64,000 nt of DNA from Antennarius striatus (lineage: Eukaryota; Chordata; Actinopteri; Lophiiformes; Antennariidae): positions 5,819,001 through 5,883,000 of the forward strand of contig NC_090794.1 of NCBI RefSeq assembly GCF_040054535.1, read 5' to 3'. Numbering within the stretch: the first letter of the stretch is position 1; every line of letters starts with the position of its first letter. Of the stretch, positions 25,986-64,000 are shown in pieces. Position numbers and translations under genes: made by a program. The notes beneath the pieces were generated by a model that saw nothing but the letters and a program-made list of their open reading frames with translations, did not search any database and had not been told where the DNA came from.

Positions 25986-28097
25986 GGGTTTTAAATGACT
26001 CGTGGGGAAGACGTGTCCGCTTTGTTTACCAGTGTCAAATTACCGTTAGACAAAGATGGTACAAAAACTCAGTTAATATATTTTGGAATTTAATTTGTAG
26101 AGATTTTCTCCCTCAGTTTGAGGATTAAAGTTAAATTCCCTGAGGTAAATTCAGAGTTGTGATTTTGGGTGATGCAAAAACAATTTTACTAGACTTTAGG
26201 GAATAGAATTTTCTCTAATTGTCTGAGGGAACCTATTTGTATTTTTATTTCTATTTTTTTATTTGTAATATTTGTATTGTAGTACTACCCGAAGACCTAA
26301 TGTTTTGATGGTAAAAATGGTTTTAATATGAGGAACAACTCATAAGGAAATCTAATTAATATTAAAAATTGAAATGAACAAAATAAATAACACCCAGGAA
26401 TTTGTCATTATTTCTTGTACAGTAAAGTGTGTGGGAAAGTGTACCATTGAGTGAGAGCAAGTCTTTTGACATGAAGTTTAAACAGAGAGAAAGTACCAGT
26501 TGCATGAATGCATGTGAACTGGAGGCTTGGCTGTTGTGACATTTTTTCTTTTTTGCATCTGGCATTCAAACACAAAGCTCATAACTGTAAGAGGAGGAAC
26601 TTAGATTTTAAACATTCAAACTCTCCAATCATTCGCTGCATCACATTCTTTTCTATTTCCTCATCTTTCTGCAGCTATGCAGCTCAGGGTTCTTTCCTGT
26701 CCTCATGCAACTTTTGCAGCACAGCAACATCCCACAAAACCTCAAATACACTCCAGATGCCTTGCCAGACCTCTGTTCACCCCACCCACAGGAAGTGTTG
26801 CTGCATGTGCTATAAAGTGAGTCCATAAGTGCAGCAAGTCTCTTTTAATCATACACATAGGTTCACCCTTTGTCACCAAGTTTTAGAACATTTGTTACAA
26901 TTGTAGATAGTGTGAGTAGATAGTGAGTAGATAGTGAGTAGATTGTAGATAGTGTGAGTGTCATGCAGGAAGTCTGATATTATCATGAAATTCCTTTCAC
27001 ACACTGTATTTTACTAAGAGATTCAGTCATTTAATACAAAGATGCAGAGGGAAAGGTGATCTAACAGAATTTATAACGTTTGCATAATATATCAGAAATG
27101 TAATTAATTTATTTCATTATCTTTCAGTAGTTACAGAAATACTTTAACTGATAACATGAAAATAAAACATGCATTATTTAAATAAACAAAATGACAGCTG
27201 ATTAATGACTTTAAGGACCACCTACACATGAAACATACATGAATGTATGTTTGAAAAAAGAAAAAACCCCACCTGAATAGGTACCCTGTCTCTCATCGCC
27301 ACACCTCTCTGGTTCTTTCTACATCCCTCCTCTTTGTTCCTCTTGTCATGCATCACTCACTAGAGTAGAGATGCTTGTATTCTAAGCACACAAAAACAGA
27401 AAAAGGGAGCGGAATGTGATGGATTGTTGAGCTGGAACTGGATGCTTCAGTAAACACAGACGAGCAAAATATCTCCAAAATATAGTTGTGCAAGAATGAA
27501 AAGAAAAATGACACAATTGAAAAGAGATGAACTAATTTCAAACATTATGTGATGCATCTGACTCGTGGAGAGGGTCAGTGCGACATCACCTGAGGATATT
27601 CTTTGTAGCTGAGTTCTGACAGTGTGAACAAGAAACTGTAGTATTGCAGGGTCAAACCTTGGTCCTGAACTCAGGTCTGTCATCATTTGACGCTGCATCA
27701 CATGAAGGAAGGCATGCAGAATGGCATGCACATCACGCAGGCTTGTTTACACTTGTTTTCCTTTTCTTGTTCTCCACCAAGCGTGAATGTGGAACACTAG
27801 ACATGTTGCTTACTGGACAGTCGAGCAGAGGTTGACCTTATCAAACTAGATACTGCAATATTTCAGAGATGAAACAAAACAATCTTCCTCTTAAAAAATG
27901 GAAGAAATTAATTCATGAGAAATAAAACTCACCTACATTCAGTCAAAAACATCAGAGGTTTTGTAGATACTGACTGACTTTACTGTTGTGTTGAATGAAA
28001 TACACCTGGAGTTCAATCATCATGGGAGAAAGCATCAACTTGAAGGTTTTAGTTTTACGTCAGAAAAGCGAGATTTAAAAAAGAAATAACTTCCGGT
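25986..28097. other. Intergenic between lbr and enah
   Basis: AT-rich sequence without a recognisable gene. Holds a short tandem repeat at 26909-26960. Confidence 0.6.
26909..26960 (+). repeat. Short minisatellite, about 11-12 bp unit
   Basis: Repeated unit GTAGATAGTGA, four to five imperfect copies. Confidence 0.8.
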
Positions 28098-28124
28098 CTT
28101 TTATTGCAATTTTTATTTTATTTG
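28098..28124 (-). terminator. enah: Clustered AATAAA signals, candidate enah 3' end
   Basis: Minus strand reads AAATAAAATAAAAATTGC then AATAAAAG: several overlapping AATAAA hexamers 3.4 kb after the enah stop. Candidate poly(A) site. Mammalian ENAH is known for a long 3' UTR. Confidence 0.35.
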
Positions 28125-31100
28125 CTCAAACAAAAACAATATGTTAGCATGTAAGAAAAGACTAATTAACATAAGAACAGTATGGTACAATGCAGATGAT
28201 ACAAGACTAAGTTTGGAAACCCATCTGTGAAACTTGCTACAACCAAAATTAAACTGCAAATATTCCTGTAAATTCACAATCTGAGTTCCCTCACCAGAGC
28301 ACTGGGTTTACGGATAACGAAAAACGTTTCCATCAGCGATCTGACATTAACATGTTGCAAACCTCACTGCAGAGGACAAAACAGATTTGTAAGTGTGTAA
28401 AGGAAGCGAAGCGGCTGAATACAAACTGTCTGTGACATTTAAATAGGATGAGGGAACACAGGACACTGCAGCCAGACAGACACAGCTGGACTTCCAAACA
28501 GGGCTTCAGAAAATTCTTCTTAAGAGTGCAGATCGGTTTTGAACCCTTATAGGCCTCATGTCCCAAAGGTTTGATTGTACTTCCAAGCTGTAAGAAAAGC
28601 AACCTTACAACCATATGGAAATAAATCACATATATGTAAAAAATAAAGATGTTTTCTTTTTGGGGATAAGTACCAAAGACATTACACTCTCCCTTCAAAG
28701 TAATATGACCAGGATGGGAAAAAAGAAAGATAAAGTAACGACGGCAGGCGATCGTAATGACAGTCCCTTGATATTATTACTACTCATCTTTACATCATAT
28801 TAAATGCAACAAGGCACAAACCACGTAGCTTCACAGAGAAACAAACTTTTCTTAATCAAAACATACAAAGGATTCAATATAAAGGCGGAAATCTCCCTTT
28901 TTTTAATCTCTTGACAAAATGATATAAAAATAAGAAAGACGTTAAAGAGTGATACTTTTAGCAGGAGACTGTTGAGTTGAATCCTTTGGTGACAGGCGTG
29001 TCGCGATCGACAGAGGCTCTGAGCAGCTGCTGTCAGAGGACGATGGATTGCTCTGTGGGTTTTTATCTTAAAGTGCAACTTTATAAACTCTCTGGATGTC
29101 TCCGTTTTTACAAAAGATGATGCACAGAGAGCTGAAACCGACCTGAAACCTGAACGAGATGCCGAGACCTCCTGCAAACACTCAAGCCAAAGGACTGTAG
29201 CATCTGTGTGTCTGAACCAGAATTGAATTCATTTCTCAAATGTCAGTGTTTTCAACTAATTCGAGTCAATCGTAAGAAGAAAACAAGAGACACTGAAATC
29301 TTTTGCGGCAAAGCCATAACATCCAAGCCCTTGAACACAATTGTGTTGAATGAGATCCAACAGTCACTGATTGACAAACTTTTCACTAGGATCCTGCGAC
29401 ACAAACAAAGTGTGATCTGGATGAAAGGATCAAAAATTAAAGGGGCACTTCACCTCTAATTTTAAAATAGTGTTGTTATGAAAGTTAGCCAGAAAAACAA
29501 ACAAGTCATAAGAGAAATGTTGTCTTGATCCCATTTGAACTGTGACATGGATGACACATAATGTCTATTTTAAGTCAGTTTTACATAGGAGTTGGTGAAT
29601 AAGACTGTGGAAATACATGATTAGAGTTGCTACACATCCAACAGTCAGATGGTTATTTAATAATAGATCTTAACATTGCAGAGTTGGTGCAATCATTTTT
29701 TTTGACTGGCAGTTATCATTTGAATAGACAAACATTGAATGCGTAGTTCACAGCACAATTCAAAAGGAACGACCTTTCTCTCCATGAATGCACCACATAC
29801 AATTTGGAGTAAATCCTACTTATCCCTCCTCAGGATGTCACGTTTTTATCTGTTACCTTGACTAATGATTTTGGGGTTTTAAGGTCCAAACAAGCTTTAG
29901 CAAATGAACTTGAATGGAAGTAAAAGACATGTTGCATGTGATTTCTAATTTTAAGGAGGCATAGGAAAAAGGCAAAGAAAAATAAGTGAAGTGAACATGT
30001 CGTTCCTAAGCACTGGTGAAAATAAATGGCACATTCATGTGCTCGGATGGACAGCGTCTCTTATTTAGGGTTGTTCTGTGCTCTTTTTAAGAGTTTTACT
30101 TAATTACTGTTATAAAATAAAGATATATAAAAGGCAAACAAAATCTCATCGGCTCCAGTAAGATACAGTGTCCTTGGATTTTAAACAGAATAACGGAGAA
30201 TAAATGGTGTTATTACATGAAATTATGTCCTACAGTGTTGCTCTGACACGGTTTCATGTCAGCCTTCAGCTTCACAGAGCTCTGCTGAAGAGGCTTATAT
30301 CTTGTCACACAGTGACATTGTCCAATGGGTGCTCAGGAGGGCCAAAAAAGGACAGACAGACACAAATAAATGATGGGTGGGACTAGAGTGACTGGGCCTT
30401 CAAGTAGATGCTACACTTATTGCTTGTAATTAAATTTGTGACAGTTAATGCATTTTCGTGGCAGACTTGTGACCCTCGCCGTGTGGAGAAAACACACAAC
30501 GGAATGCCTCAGTGTGACAAGTGACCAGGAGAGGAGGAGGAGGAGGAAGAGGGAGAGTCTTCAAATCAAAAAGTAACAAGTCGATTTTATCTACACGTCT
30601 GGCCGTGATGAGCAAATCAGCACTTCCTGTTGACAGATAAAGTTTGGTAGAGAGCTACAATGGCTGCTGTCTTACAGGCAGCTATCCTCCGTGTGTCGTC
30701 TGGTATGAACAAAGAGATGACGGCACATAGCGCTCGCCTCAGGAGGGTTACACCTCGCCCAGCGAAGAGGCGACAGACGAGAAAATCCTCTGTAAAGGTT
30801 GGATTATTGAGCTACTTGATATGGCCATAGATCTACACTTAAACAGACAGGTTTGATAGATAGTTTGTTCTAAATAACTTTTTTCTCTTCTTTTGTACAT
30901 ATTCTGGTTAAAATAGTATTTGAGGAAGACAAGCATTACAGTGTCCTGCAGTGGTGGACCTCACCAGAGTCTGTCAGTCCCCCATACACACTCACACACG
31001 CTCACACATGCACGCTACCCCTATGGCATTATGGGAAAAAGGTTTATTTTCCTTTCCCACCTTCCTTCTACTGTATCTTCAAACCCTCTTGATAAAACAT

Positions 31101-31493
31101 GCTGTCTTATTTCCGAGTTTCTGACTCAGCATCATGTCATTTATGCGCAATTGGTTAATACAGTATCATTGTAGAGTATTGTTTTCTCTTGCTATGATAG
31201 GACAAAGAGAGGGACATCGTCTTTGCATAAAGACTTCAGCTTCTCTTTCAGACCGTGCACTGTCCTCAAGGATGCGATGCCCTCAGTGGGAGAAGGAGTC
31301 TGGGTGGTCAGAAAGGCACCAGCCTTCGTGGAACAGATTCTGTGAATCAAAGCTATCAGATTCACAAGCCTCCCACTGCCACCCTGTCTGCTGCTGTTCA
31401 CCATCTCAGTCGCGTTGTTGTGTTGTCATGTCTTAAGAGTTTTCTGTCGGGTCGAGGGGAAGTGGCTGCCGTGAAAAGAGGGCGATGGATCCT
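28125..31493 (-). other. enah: Probable enah 3' UTR
   Basis: No further exon after the enah stop. The sequence contains a purine-rich GAGGAGGAGG tract near 30530-30550 and other AT-rich segments. Open frames in it show no similarity I recognise. Confidence 0.45.
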
Positions 31494-56066
<24,573 letters not shown>

Positions 56067-59000
56067 CTGTAGGGGGCGACACGAATAGGAAGCTCCACAT
56101 TAGTAATTAATGATATGACTTTTCACGCAGTTCTTTGAATAAAACATTCATAAACAAAACAATAAAAATCATCCACATTCAGAAAGCTGATCATATCACA
56201 AGATTTCCTGACAAAATGCATGTTTCCCCTGTCAAAAGACAAACCTTTGGTATGGCTGTATGTTCTTAATAAATAAAGAAGTGTACCATTAGTTGCAGCA
56301 CACAGAGACTAAAGTAGACTAACTAGTCTACTGACTACTGATCAATTAACAACTCTAGAAGCAAATAACCTCAACTTTTATAAGAATGTCAGCATTTAAA
56401 TTGTCAGAGTTCCTACTTTAAAAACTGTTCCAATTTATGATGGAAAAGCATGTCAACCGTGAAACAAACATAGTGGTGCTTCTATTGTTCTTTCCAGTTT
56501 ATAGTTACCAGTACAAGTACAAGAAACAAAGAAGAATTCCAAAAAGGTCAATTATCAAGCTTGACATAAATTTTTGTGGTCAGTCATGGGATAAACTCTA
56601 AACCCTGCAGACACACACTGGTGTAGCTTCACTGGCCTTTGGCACAAGAACAAGACGGATCCAGACGTCGCTGTCTAATTCACTCCTAATGAGCAAAGTT
56701 TTCTGTGAAACCTGAGCAGGGACAGATGGAGCGACGTGCCTGTGTCTGTGCATCAAACACATACAAAAAAACACACACATTACATTTACCATTAAGCCAG
56801 GTGTTAGCTGTCCGGACTGACAACAAAGACGTTGAATTTCTTCACTCTCTCGACAGAACCAAACTTTTGAACCAGTGATTGCAAAACATGAACCACATTG
56901 ATACCATGCTGAATTTTCTAAAATCACAGAGGACCAGTAAAATCCTGGAAGTCGTCTTGAAAGTCTTAACATTAGACAGGAAAATTATATTTCTGGAAAC
57001 AGTGTGACTGTCCAGACAAATACAAAAGGCTACAAAGATGAACATCTGGGATGGAAATTGAGACGAACACATAAAGACATACAAAGATGCCCTATGTGTT
57101 CCTTTGGTGTGACCTTCGCTTGTTACAACTTACTGGAAACACATAGAGTCAGCACAGAAAATCCAGTCTGGTGAGTAAGCATGGGGCCCTGGACCAACAT
57201 GAAAGTGTTATTAAGTAGAAAGTACTGCCTAAAACAAGAGATGTCTCATGACACACGGTGAAAAACACTTGATAACTTGTGTTTCAGGCTGCAAAAACTG
57301 TAATAATGAAGTGTCTTGTTTTTCATCAATGTGGATTCCTCACTGATAGATAGCAGACGTCTCTCTGGGCGTGTACTACAGGGCGCAAAGCAAAAAGTGG
57401 GTCAGCAAAGAGGAGTCTGACAGCACTGTTTATAAAATACAGCAAGCTGTGACTTCAATATTTATGTGAGATTTGTTTGAACTCCTGAGAAGCAAACACT
57501 CAGGAGAAGGCGTGCGTCGATGCAACGTTCAGGAGGTCCAGCCATGTTTCTGTCAGGAAACCATCCAGCCAGGAGATGACTCAACAGCAACACTTAACAG
57601 GCATCTGTCTTGAGGATAATGTCAAGATTTCCACACACACATTTTTTTTTATGTAACAAAAATATAATTAACCCTGAGACCAAATGTAAGGCACGTTTTG
57701 ATGAAGGTTTCAAACACTTTCTTTAAAAAAAGATCTCAAAGCAAAATTCTATCACGTCCAGGACAAAGTTTTATCATTCTAGGTTAATTGTTCCAGTTTC
57801 AAGGTCCCAGACATGACTACATTTGGGAACCACTGACGGAATACAAAGACTTGATCTCCTAGTTTGAACAGAGCTTATTCATGTGGCTCGAGTATCACAT
57901 TTGTATAGCTTTTATCTGGACGATGCCTTTGTGCCAGAGAGAATAGTTATCCTACATCATTCAGAGCTGAGACAGCTGTGCCAGTTCTAGTGCCAATCGC
58001 TGCTTGGCATCAGTCCCACCGCTGCCATTAAATCAGATATTCCCTTAGAAGCACCTCTTTAACGGCCTTCCTTCAATGGAATTCATAAAATGATGTTATA
58101 CTTTTTAACTATTTTATTTAAAGGTATAGGTTAAACTTCTTTCAATGGGCTAATTTAATTTCTTTTAATATTATGATTTAATTTGGGAAGTCATAATACT
58201 TTCAAGGAGAAATATTTTTGCTACAACAAACTGAATAAAGACTGAATTGCAGACAAAACAAGCATTGATGAATACTATATCTAATAACATCTTCTCAAGG
58301 AATACAAATGATATGTTGATCAACCAAAACGTCAAGAGTCCAAAAGCTGTCAATATTACTGAATAATTAATGACAAGGACATACTGTATAATGTACATCA
58401 ATAATAGACATCGCAATCTTGTAAGATTTTACGGTTTAAGATCAGATCAATGGGCCTTACATTCAAAGCCTCATTTTCATATTATAATCAGCTTTTAATT
58501 ACTCTCTTATTATGTCACCATTTCACAACAAAAATAATATTTTTGTGGCATCTTAATTGAGCAATTAAAGTGAACCCACCAACTCTGAAGCTTTCTTCTA
58601 GAGACAGACACTGTCATGTTCCTTTCTCATCAAATGCAAGGGAATTGATTCATTTAGCCACAAACAGCAGCACTTAGGCTTGGCCACTTCCCAAACATGC
58701 TATCTGACACAGTGCTGGGAAGGAAGATAAAACAGAGAAGACACACAGAGCAGAGAAAGGCTCAAAGTACTGCTATAGATAGCTTTTCACAGACAGACAG
58801 AGAGAATCTGGGCTGTACTTCACTATATTATTTAGTCAAGATTTCACTATCTGGCACTAAAATAGACCTCAAGGAAGGAGAGTGTTTGTCATATCTCCTT
58901 TCCTCAGCAGGAGGATAAAGCAGATAATAGCTCCAAATAAATAAATTAAATAAAATAAGGAGAAGACAAAAGCAGTCAGAGGCAAGGTTAAGAACACAGA

Positions 59001-59728
59001 TTCTAACAATAAAGTTTTCCAGCTCCTGTTTACAATAACTCCCACAGGATCTTCACTAACAGTAGTCTGTTCTATTGCTGCTTAATACCTACATGAAGTC
59101 CGCGTCAATGTGGGCCTCCTTTGGCAGCATACATAACGCCACAGTCCATGTGGGGTCCCGTTTGACACACTGCCAGGCCTCAGTGCAACCACCGCCCCGG
59201 TGCCAGTTCCCCCATTGCAATCCTGGGAGCTCACATACAAAACCATAGCTCAGTCTTCTGAGGTTCTTCTTTCAATTTCCTGTGCCTCAGCCCCGCATCC
59301 TCCACACTGATACTTCGCTCAATGTGATGCTTATGAATTTCCACCAAGAAAAGAGAGAAAGTTTTAATAAACAAAACACAAAGCCCTTTTTTTCTGCCAG
59401 AGCCAAGTTCTTTATCCTCCGTAATCTGAGGCTTTAACATCCCGGCGGTACACCTTTACAAATGACGCCGACATGCCTGTTGTTCTTTGTGCCAGTTCTC
59501 CAATAGATTCTAACTGATGGAAACAAAGGATGAGGAGAGGGAGGGATGCAGAGTGGGAGGGATTGGAGAACACAGGAAGTAGAGAGAGAAAGAAGGAGCT
59601 GGAGGATGATGTGATAGACAGGGACAAAGAACGAGGAGCAAAAGAATGAGGGAACAAAAGGCACAGTGAGACCGAAATAGAATGAGAGAAAGATGGCTAA
59701 ATAGATAAGACACGGAGAGAAACAAAGC

Positions 59729-59730
<2 letters not shown>

Positions 59731-59822
<92 letters not shown>

Positions 59823-59829
59823 CAGAGAG
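59731..59829. repeat. (GA)n purine tract
   Basis: About 99 bp of GA repeats with three CA interruptions. A longer GA-rich zone extends back to about 59520. Confidence 0.96.
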
Positions 59830-59920
59830 GAAGTGGTACAGTAGGACTCCACGTGGTGGGTTGGTCGGCCAGATTGTCCATCCTGGATCCAATCTATTAT
59901 TCATAAAGTGTAACTGTACC

Positions 59921-60034
<114 letters not shown>

Positions 60035-60156
60035 GTTTGACGCTTCCCATAAAAACCTTTTCCTTACATGATTTATTCTGATCAAGCAGCACTGTGATGA
60101 AATGGTTCGGAGTGACTTTGGAGGACTCTGAGCAGTTTAGTGGGAAAACAGAGATA

Positions 60157-60389
60157 CCGTAATCCCTCGTGCATTCACGCATCAACGAAAGTGCTTTAAA
60201 AGTCTATTACAGTGTGGGAAATGGTAATGCAGATTGAAGGTGGTTTATTTTCAGTATGGGGAGGGTTCATAAACATTTAAATTACTGTACTTTAAATAAT
60301 AAAATAAATAGTTCATCGCTATATTGCGGACTTTCGTTTTTGCAGGTGGTTCCCGGAGCGCATTAACCGCGAGTAACGAGGGATCACTG
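60157..60389. mobile_element. Short mariner-type MITE, 233 bp
   Basis: Left end CCGTAATCCCTCGTGCATTC, right end (reverse complement) CAGTGATCCCTCGTTACTCG. Both carry the ATCCCTCG motif of mariner/Tigger-like MITEs. Left flank is TA and right flank AA (mutated). No coding capacity. Confidence 0.6.
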
Positions 60390-63300
60390 AACAGTACTTT
60401 AGGGTTGTAGTGAAAGCTTGTAGTGAAAGCTCTAAAAATCAGCAGGGGATCTTTATCATAGAATATTTTCCAACTTACAGACTATTGAAAGTTATGCAGA
60501 TAATTTCATGGTGGTGGCAACGTTCATGCATCAGTAACCTCAATGTAGATACTACAATATTAAAAAATGGAAATTGACAGCATTCAGGTATTCTCTGTGT
60601 AATGAGCAACAAAAGAATGATACAGTGCTTTTCTTTGATTGGATTGGTTTTCTTTGTTTGGTTAGGACAACAATAAATAAAATGTACATTCATATGGATG
60701 AGCAGACAAGGGTAACCCTAAAGGACGCAGTGGGTTATTTATTTTACAAGGAGAGAAACAAGCTGTCATCAGAGCTGCCATCCATCGGTGTTTGTGTAAG
60801 TAAAGATATGACCCTGTCACCTGGCCAGAGGTCAAGGTGTTTTTCTTCATTCCTACTGACACAAGTCCATCCATCACTCTGCTTGAGGACAACACATCAA
60901 GAAGTAAAGGTACTATGAATAATGCATGAAGCCCATACTTCATCCAAAGCGTCTTAAAGTATGATGAGTATGCACGATTGGTGGTAGGGATGCATTATAC
61001 CAATGTCTGTATCTGGCTTCAGGTCTTTCTGCTCATTCTTCCACTTACGATAACACTTCAATACCACTGCCACTTTGTGATGTAACATTAAATTCGGCTG
61101 CAGACAGGTGGAGATGTTGGCAATGTGGAGATATTTAAATTTAAGAATGAATGGCTAAAGTAAATCAGAATATTGAAATAGTAGGGTGGATAAATCAAAA
61201 ACATCTCCGTTAGTACAAGTTTGATTAAGCGCTAAGAAAAACAACATAGCTGGCAAAGTGTCAAAAAAGGTCCAGATATGACTCACGGTCAGTAATATTA
61301 ATGGAAGTACATACAGTATACTGTTGGTGATGATCAGCATTTCTCTATTGTGAATAATAGATGACTTGTTTACTTTACAGGGTATTAGACCATTGGCTAG
61401 CTAGCTATGTTAGCCCAACTCCTCTGTGCTGATCAGTCACTTCACATGTTTTGACCTATTGCAGAAGCCATAGACTTATAAAACATGCATGTTATGTTTG
61501 CTACAATACATCCTCTGCATTCTATTGAACAAATCTCTATAAGTTAGCATCAATTTTCTGTACACCCCTTCTTAAGGGTACAAGGGAACTCCAGTGGGAA
61601 CTGATGCCAGTAACACTTCACACAGCTGAATGACACACACACATGGCAATCACAGACAGACTCCTGTGGAAAAATGCAAAAGGAAATTCCAGCTGTCTGC
61701 ACTGTGTCAAAGTAAACCTGACTGTAAGACATACGTCCACAGCCAAGCTTATTTAGACTGCCTGGAAAAAGCAGAATAGCAGGATTACAGGGAGGCACAT
61801 TTCTCAAAAGTCAGACTCCACATCTTGTATCCTATTTGGGTCATGATGTCATCATCTGAATGACAGAATAGCAAATTCTTGTAATTGTGTTTGCCAAGAA
61901 GGACATAGTCAATGAAGAAGTATGTAGGATAAGTTCTTGACTGTTATTTAAGTGTGGGACCAAAATAGCAAATGCAAATACAATACCAAACTGAAAAACT
62001 AAATGCAATGCTATAGGTAATCTGGATGAGGTGCATACATTAATCCCACTGCATCAGCCTCATTGAACACTGCCTAAAGTAATAGTAATGTGATGCATTG
62101 TGTAACTGTATAGGCCTCCATGGAGAACTGTGGATCTGGTATTAAAGTAGAATGGCACTATGCAGAGTTCATACCTCAGCCAAGGCTTGCAATCCCCACA
62201 CATCTGCTTAGAGTTCCTGCCCAAGGCAACAACCCCCACAAAGTTTTATGGAAAAGTAATTTTTGTGTAATTAAAATGTTACAAAACCGCGTGAAGAAAT
62301 GGTAAAAAATACGGGAGAAAAAAATACCGGATCCACTCTTAACTAAAACTCTACCAAATTCCCTTTCAAACACATCCCTCCATCAAACAAGCTGAAAAAC
62401 CTTGTAAAACAAACAGTATTGGTTTGTTTGTTAACAGACTTCCATTCATAACCGCGATACTAACCCTAACCCTAAGTGTTTTTGATGAAATAAAGATGAT
62501 TTTTCCAGCAATTTTGGGAAGGTAACTGGCTAATGGCTCTCTGTGTGGCTTTCCCATCTCCTTTGCTTCCTGCTGACACCCGGGTTTCTGCAGAGCCCGG
62601 TAAAATGGTTTTATGGTCTGTTCGGAATGCTCCATCAATAACCATTATATGAGATGGCCAAAGAAAATGGGCTACCTGGCACATACACTGCCTCATGCTC
62701 TCTTAAAGTTCCTCATCATTTGCTATCGCTCTGCCTGTGCCCTTACCCCTCTGTTAACCTTATCCATGAATGCATTACTGTAGAACAGCATTGCTTTGAC
62801 TTCTCTGGTCGTTTATATTTCAAAGTATGTGGAGACTCCAAAGTTCAAACTTTATTAGGATTTTAGGGCTCAAATGATTAATGCAGAGTTCTTAGGCATA
62901 ATCTTGTAAAAAACAAAAAAAGTCATTTAATTTCAGACTGCTGCTTTGACAACATCCTGAGGCTCACTGATGAATTTCGATGCTGTACTTTGATTGAGAA
63001 AAAAAAGTTGTGAAGTACGTACATATAAGGCCAAAACATTCAGTTGAGAAAAATCTTAACTTTTTATAAAATCTGTAAAAAAACAACAACCCCAAGTCGA
63101 CCAAAGACCTCTGAGAACCATGTTAAATTATTCATAAGTTAATCAACTGTTGAATGAACTCTTGAAACACAGCATGATGAAATTCTCCTGGTTCATTTCT
63201 CACCCTGAACAGAGATGCTAAAGGTGAAACTTTTAAAAACTTTCTTACTCCTGTAAAGCAAAAGGAAAGACAAATTTAATGAGTATTATCACAAGGAGAA

Positions 63301-64000
63301 CTGTCTTGATCAGAACTCATCAATACCTAAATTAGCACTGACTGATATTGGAGACTTTCCCAGATATTAGTCAATCCTGGTTCAGTGTGAATGCAACAGC
63401 ATTTTCTGAATTTTATTTAACTACATTGTAGTGTCTTACATGTTGGAGGATTATTTTGGTGCTGTGGGGAGTCAGGCTGTCTAGAAGGGCAGTAGGATTC
63501 TGAAATCCACACCTCTACCTTCCTCACCCCCCATGTATAAACCCCGGATACTTGATTCCAACCTGCTGCCCTGTTACAATATCTCAGTAACATGGCAGAC
63601 AGGCTCCTGATGAGGGGGATCACATGTCCAGACTGACACAACCTACAAACAAGTTCTCATTATAGTTTCAGATCTGCCTGGCAACAAGTGGGTTGGCCTA
63701 TTAGATGGCCTAAGGGTTGAGGTAAACACTGGAGCACTGGGGATTAGAGCTGACACGCAGCAGATGATGGATTTCATTGTGGACCTGAGGCAAACAACAA
63801 CTGGGTCAAAGCATCAGGACCAAAACACACCAGGAGGTGTAAAACTCTTTGGATACAAATTGAATACAAATTGAAAAGCTGCCCATTATTTTGTTTGATG
63901 CCATTTTGTTCCAGAAAGTTGATCTGTCTGACAAGTTAGTTATCTGAGTTTATGTCCAATAAATTAGCCAAATTTTTTGGCTATTTTCTCTCTTTTTTTC

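Noticed and set aside
56598..57084. Candidate EVH1 exon upstream of the linker exon
   Set aside because: Searched for the conserved EVH1 tryptophan and FGSKEDA-type motifs on the minus strand. The frames here do not contain them.
59434..59904. Ser-Leu-rich open frames over the GA tract
   Set aside because: Translation of a (GA)n repeat on the opposite strand, with no domain.
62460..62476. Interstitial telomere repeat (CCCTAA)
   Set aside because: Only about two units (ACTAACCCTAACCCTAA). Expected by chance and too short.

Overview
The window is vertebrate nuclear DNA, most likely from a teleost fish. Evidence for this: vertebrate-type split genes with GT-AG introns, very abundant long CA/GT microsatellites, tRNA-derived SINEs and mariner-type MITEs of the kind common in fish, and an order of lbr then enah on one strand that matches the human LBR-ENAH neighbourhood. 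The species cannot be named from this sequence alone.

Three protein genes are present, all on the minus strand, so transcription runs from high to low coordinates. (1) 6654-13057: a complete FRK-like non-receptor tyrosine kinase (SH3-SH2-kinase, 8 coding exons, 521 codons plus stop). (2) 15530-22449: a complete lamin B receptor gene, lbr (13 coding exons, about 617 aa: Tudor domain, RS linker, sterol C14-reductase membrane domain), with a probable non-coding first exon and promoter near 25754-25930. One lbr intron uses a GC donor. (3) 31494-56066 and beyond the right edge: the central and 3' part of enah (Mena), an Ena/VASP actin regulator. It has 11 coding exons here: linker, LERER repeat exon, a 795-nt neuronal-type '+' exon, polyproline, G- and F-actin binding motifs and tetramerisation coiled coil. 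The EVH1 exons were not found and should lie beyond 64000. Exon joins were checked by reading phase, and all three reconstructed frames stay open.

The rest is intergenic, UTR and intron sequence. 1-6653 is downstream of frk and holds no gene I can support. 13058-13450 is the frk promoter area with three ETS-type motifs. About 13798-15529 is the lbr 3' UTR. About 28098-31493 is probably the enah 3' UTR. The enah introns carry eight dinucleotide arrays of roughly 70-140 bp, a mariner-like MITE with a SINE nested inside, and a second small MITE. No CRISPR, prokaryotic or viral gene is visible.

The genes do not form a functional pathway. frk encodes a cytoplasmic/nuclear signalling kinase, lbr an inner-nuclear-membrane chromatin tether and sterol reductase, and enah an actin-filament elongation factor. 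I found no undescribed multi-gene system. The most interesting points are regulatory: a CA array starting at intron position +7 of an enah exon, complementary CA and UG arrays flanking the LERER exon, the conserved large '+' exon, a Ser-to-Pro change at a kinase site in enah, and the GC-AG lbr intron.
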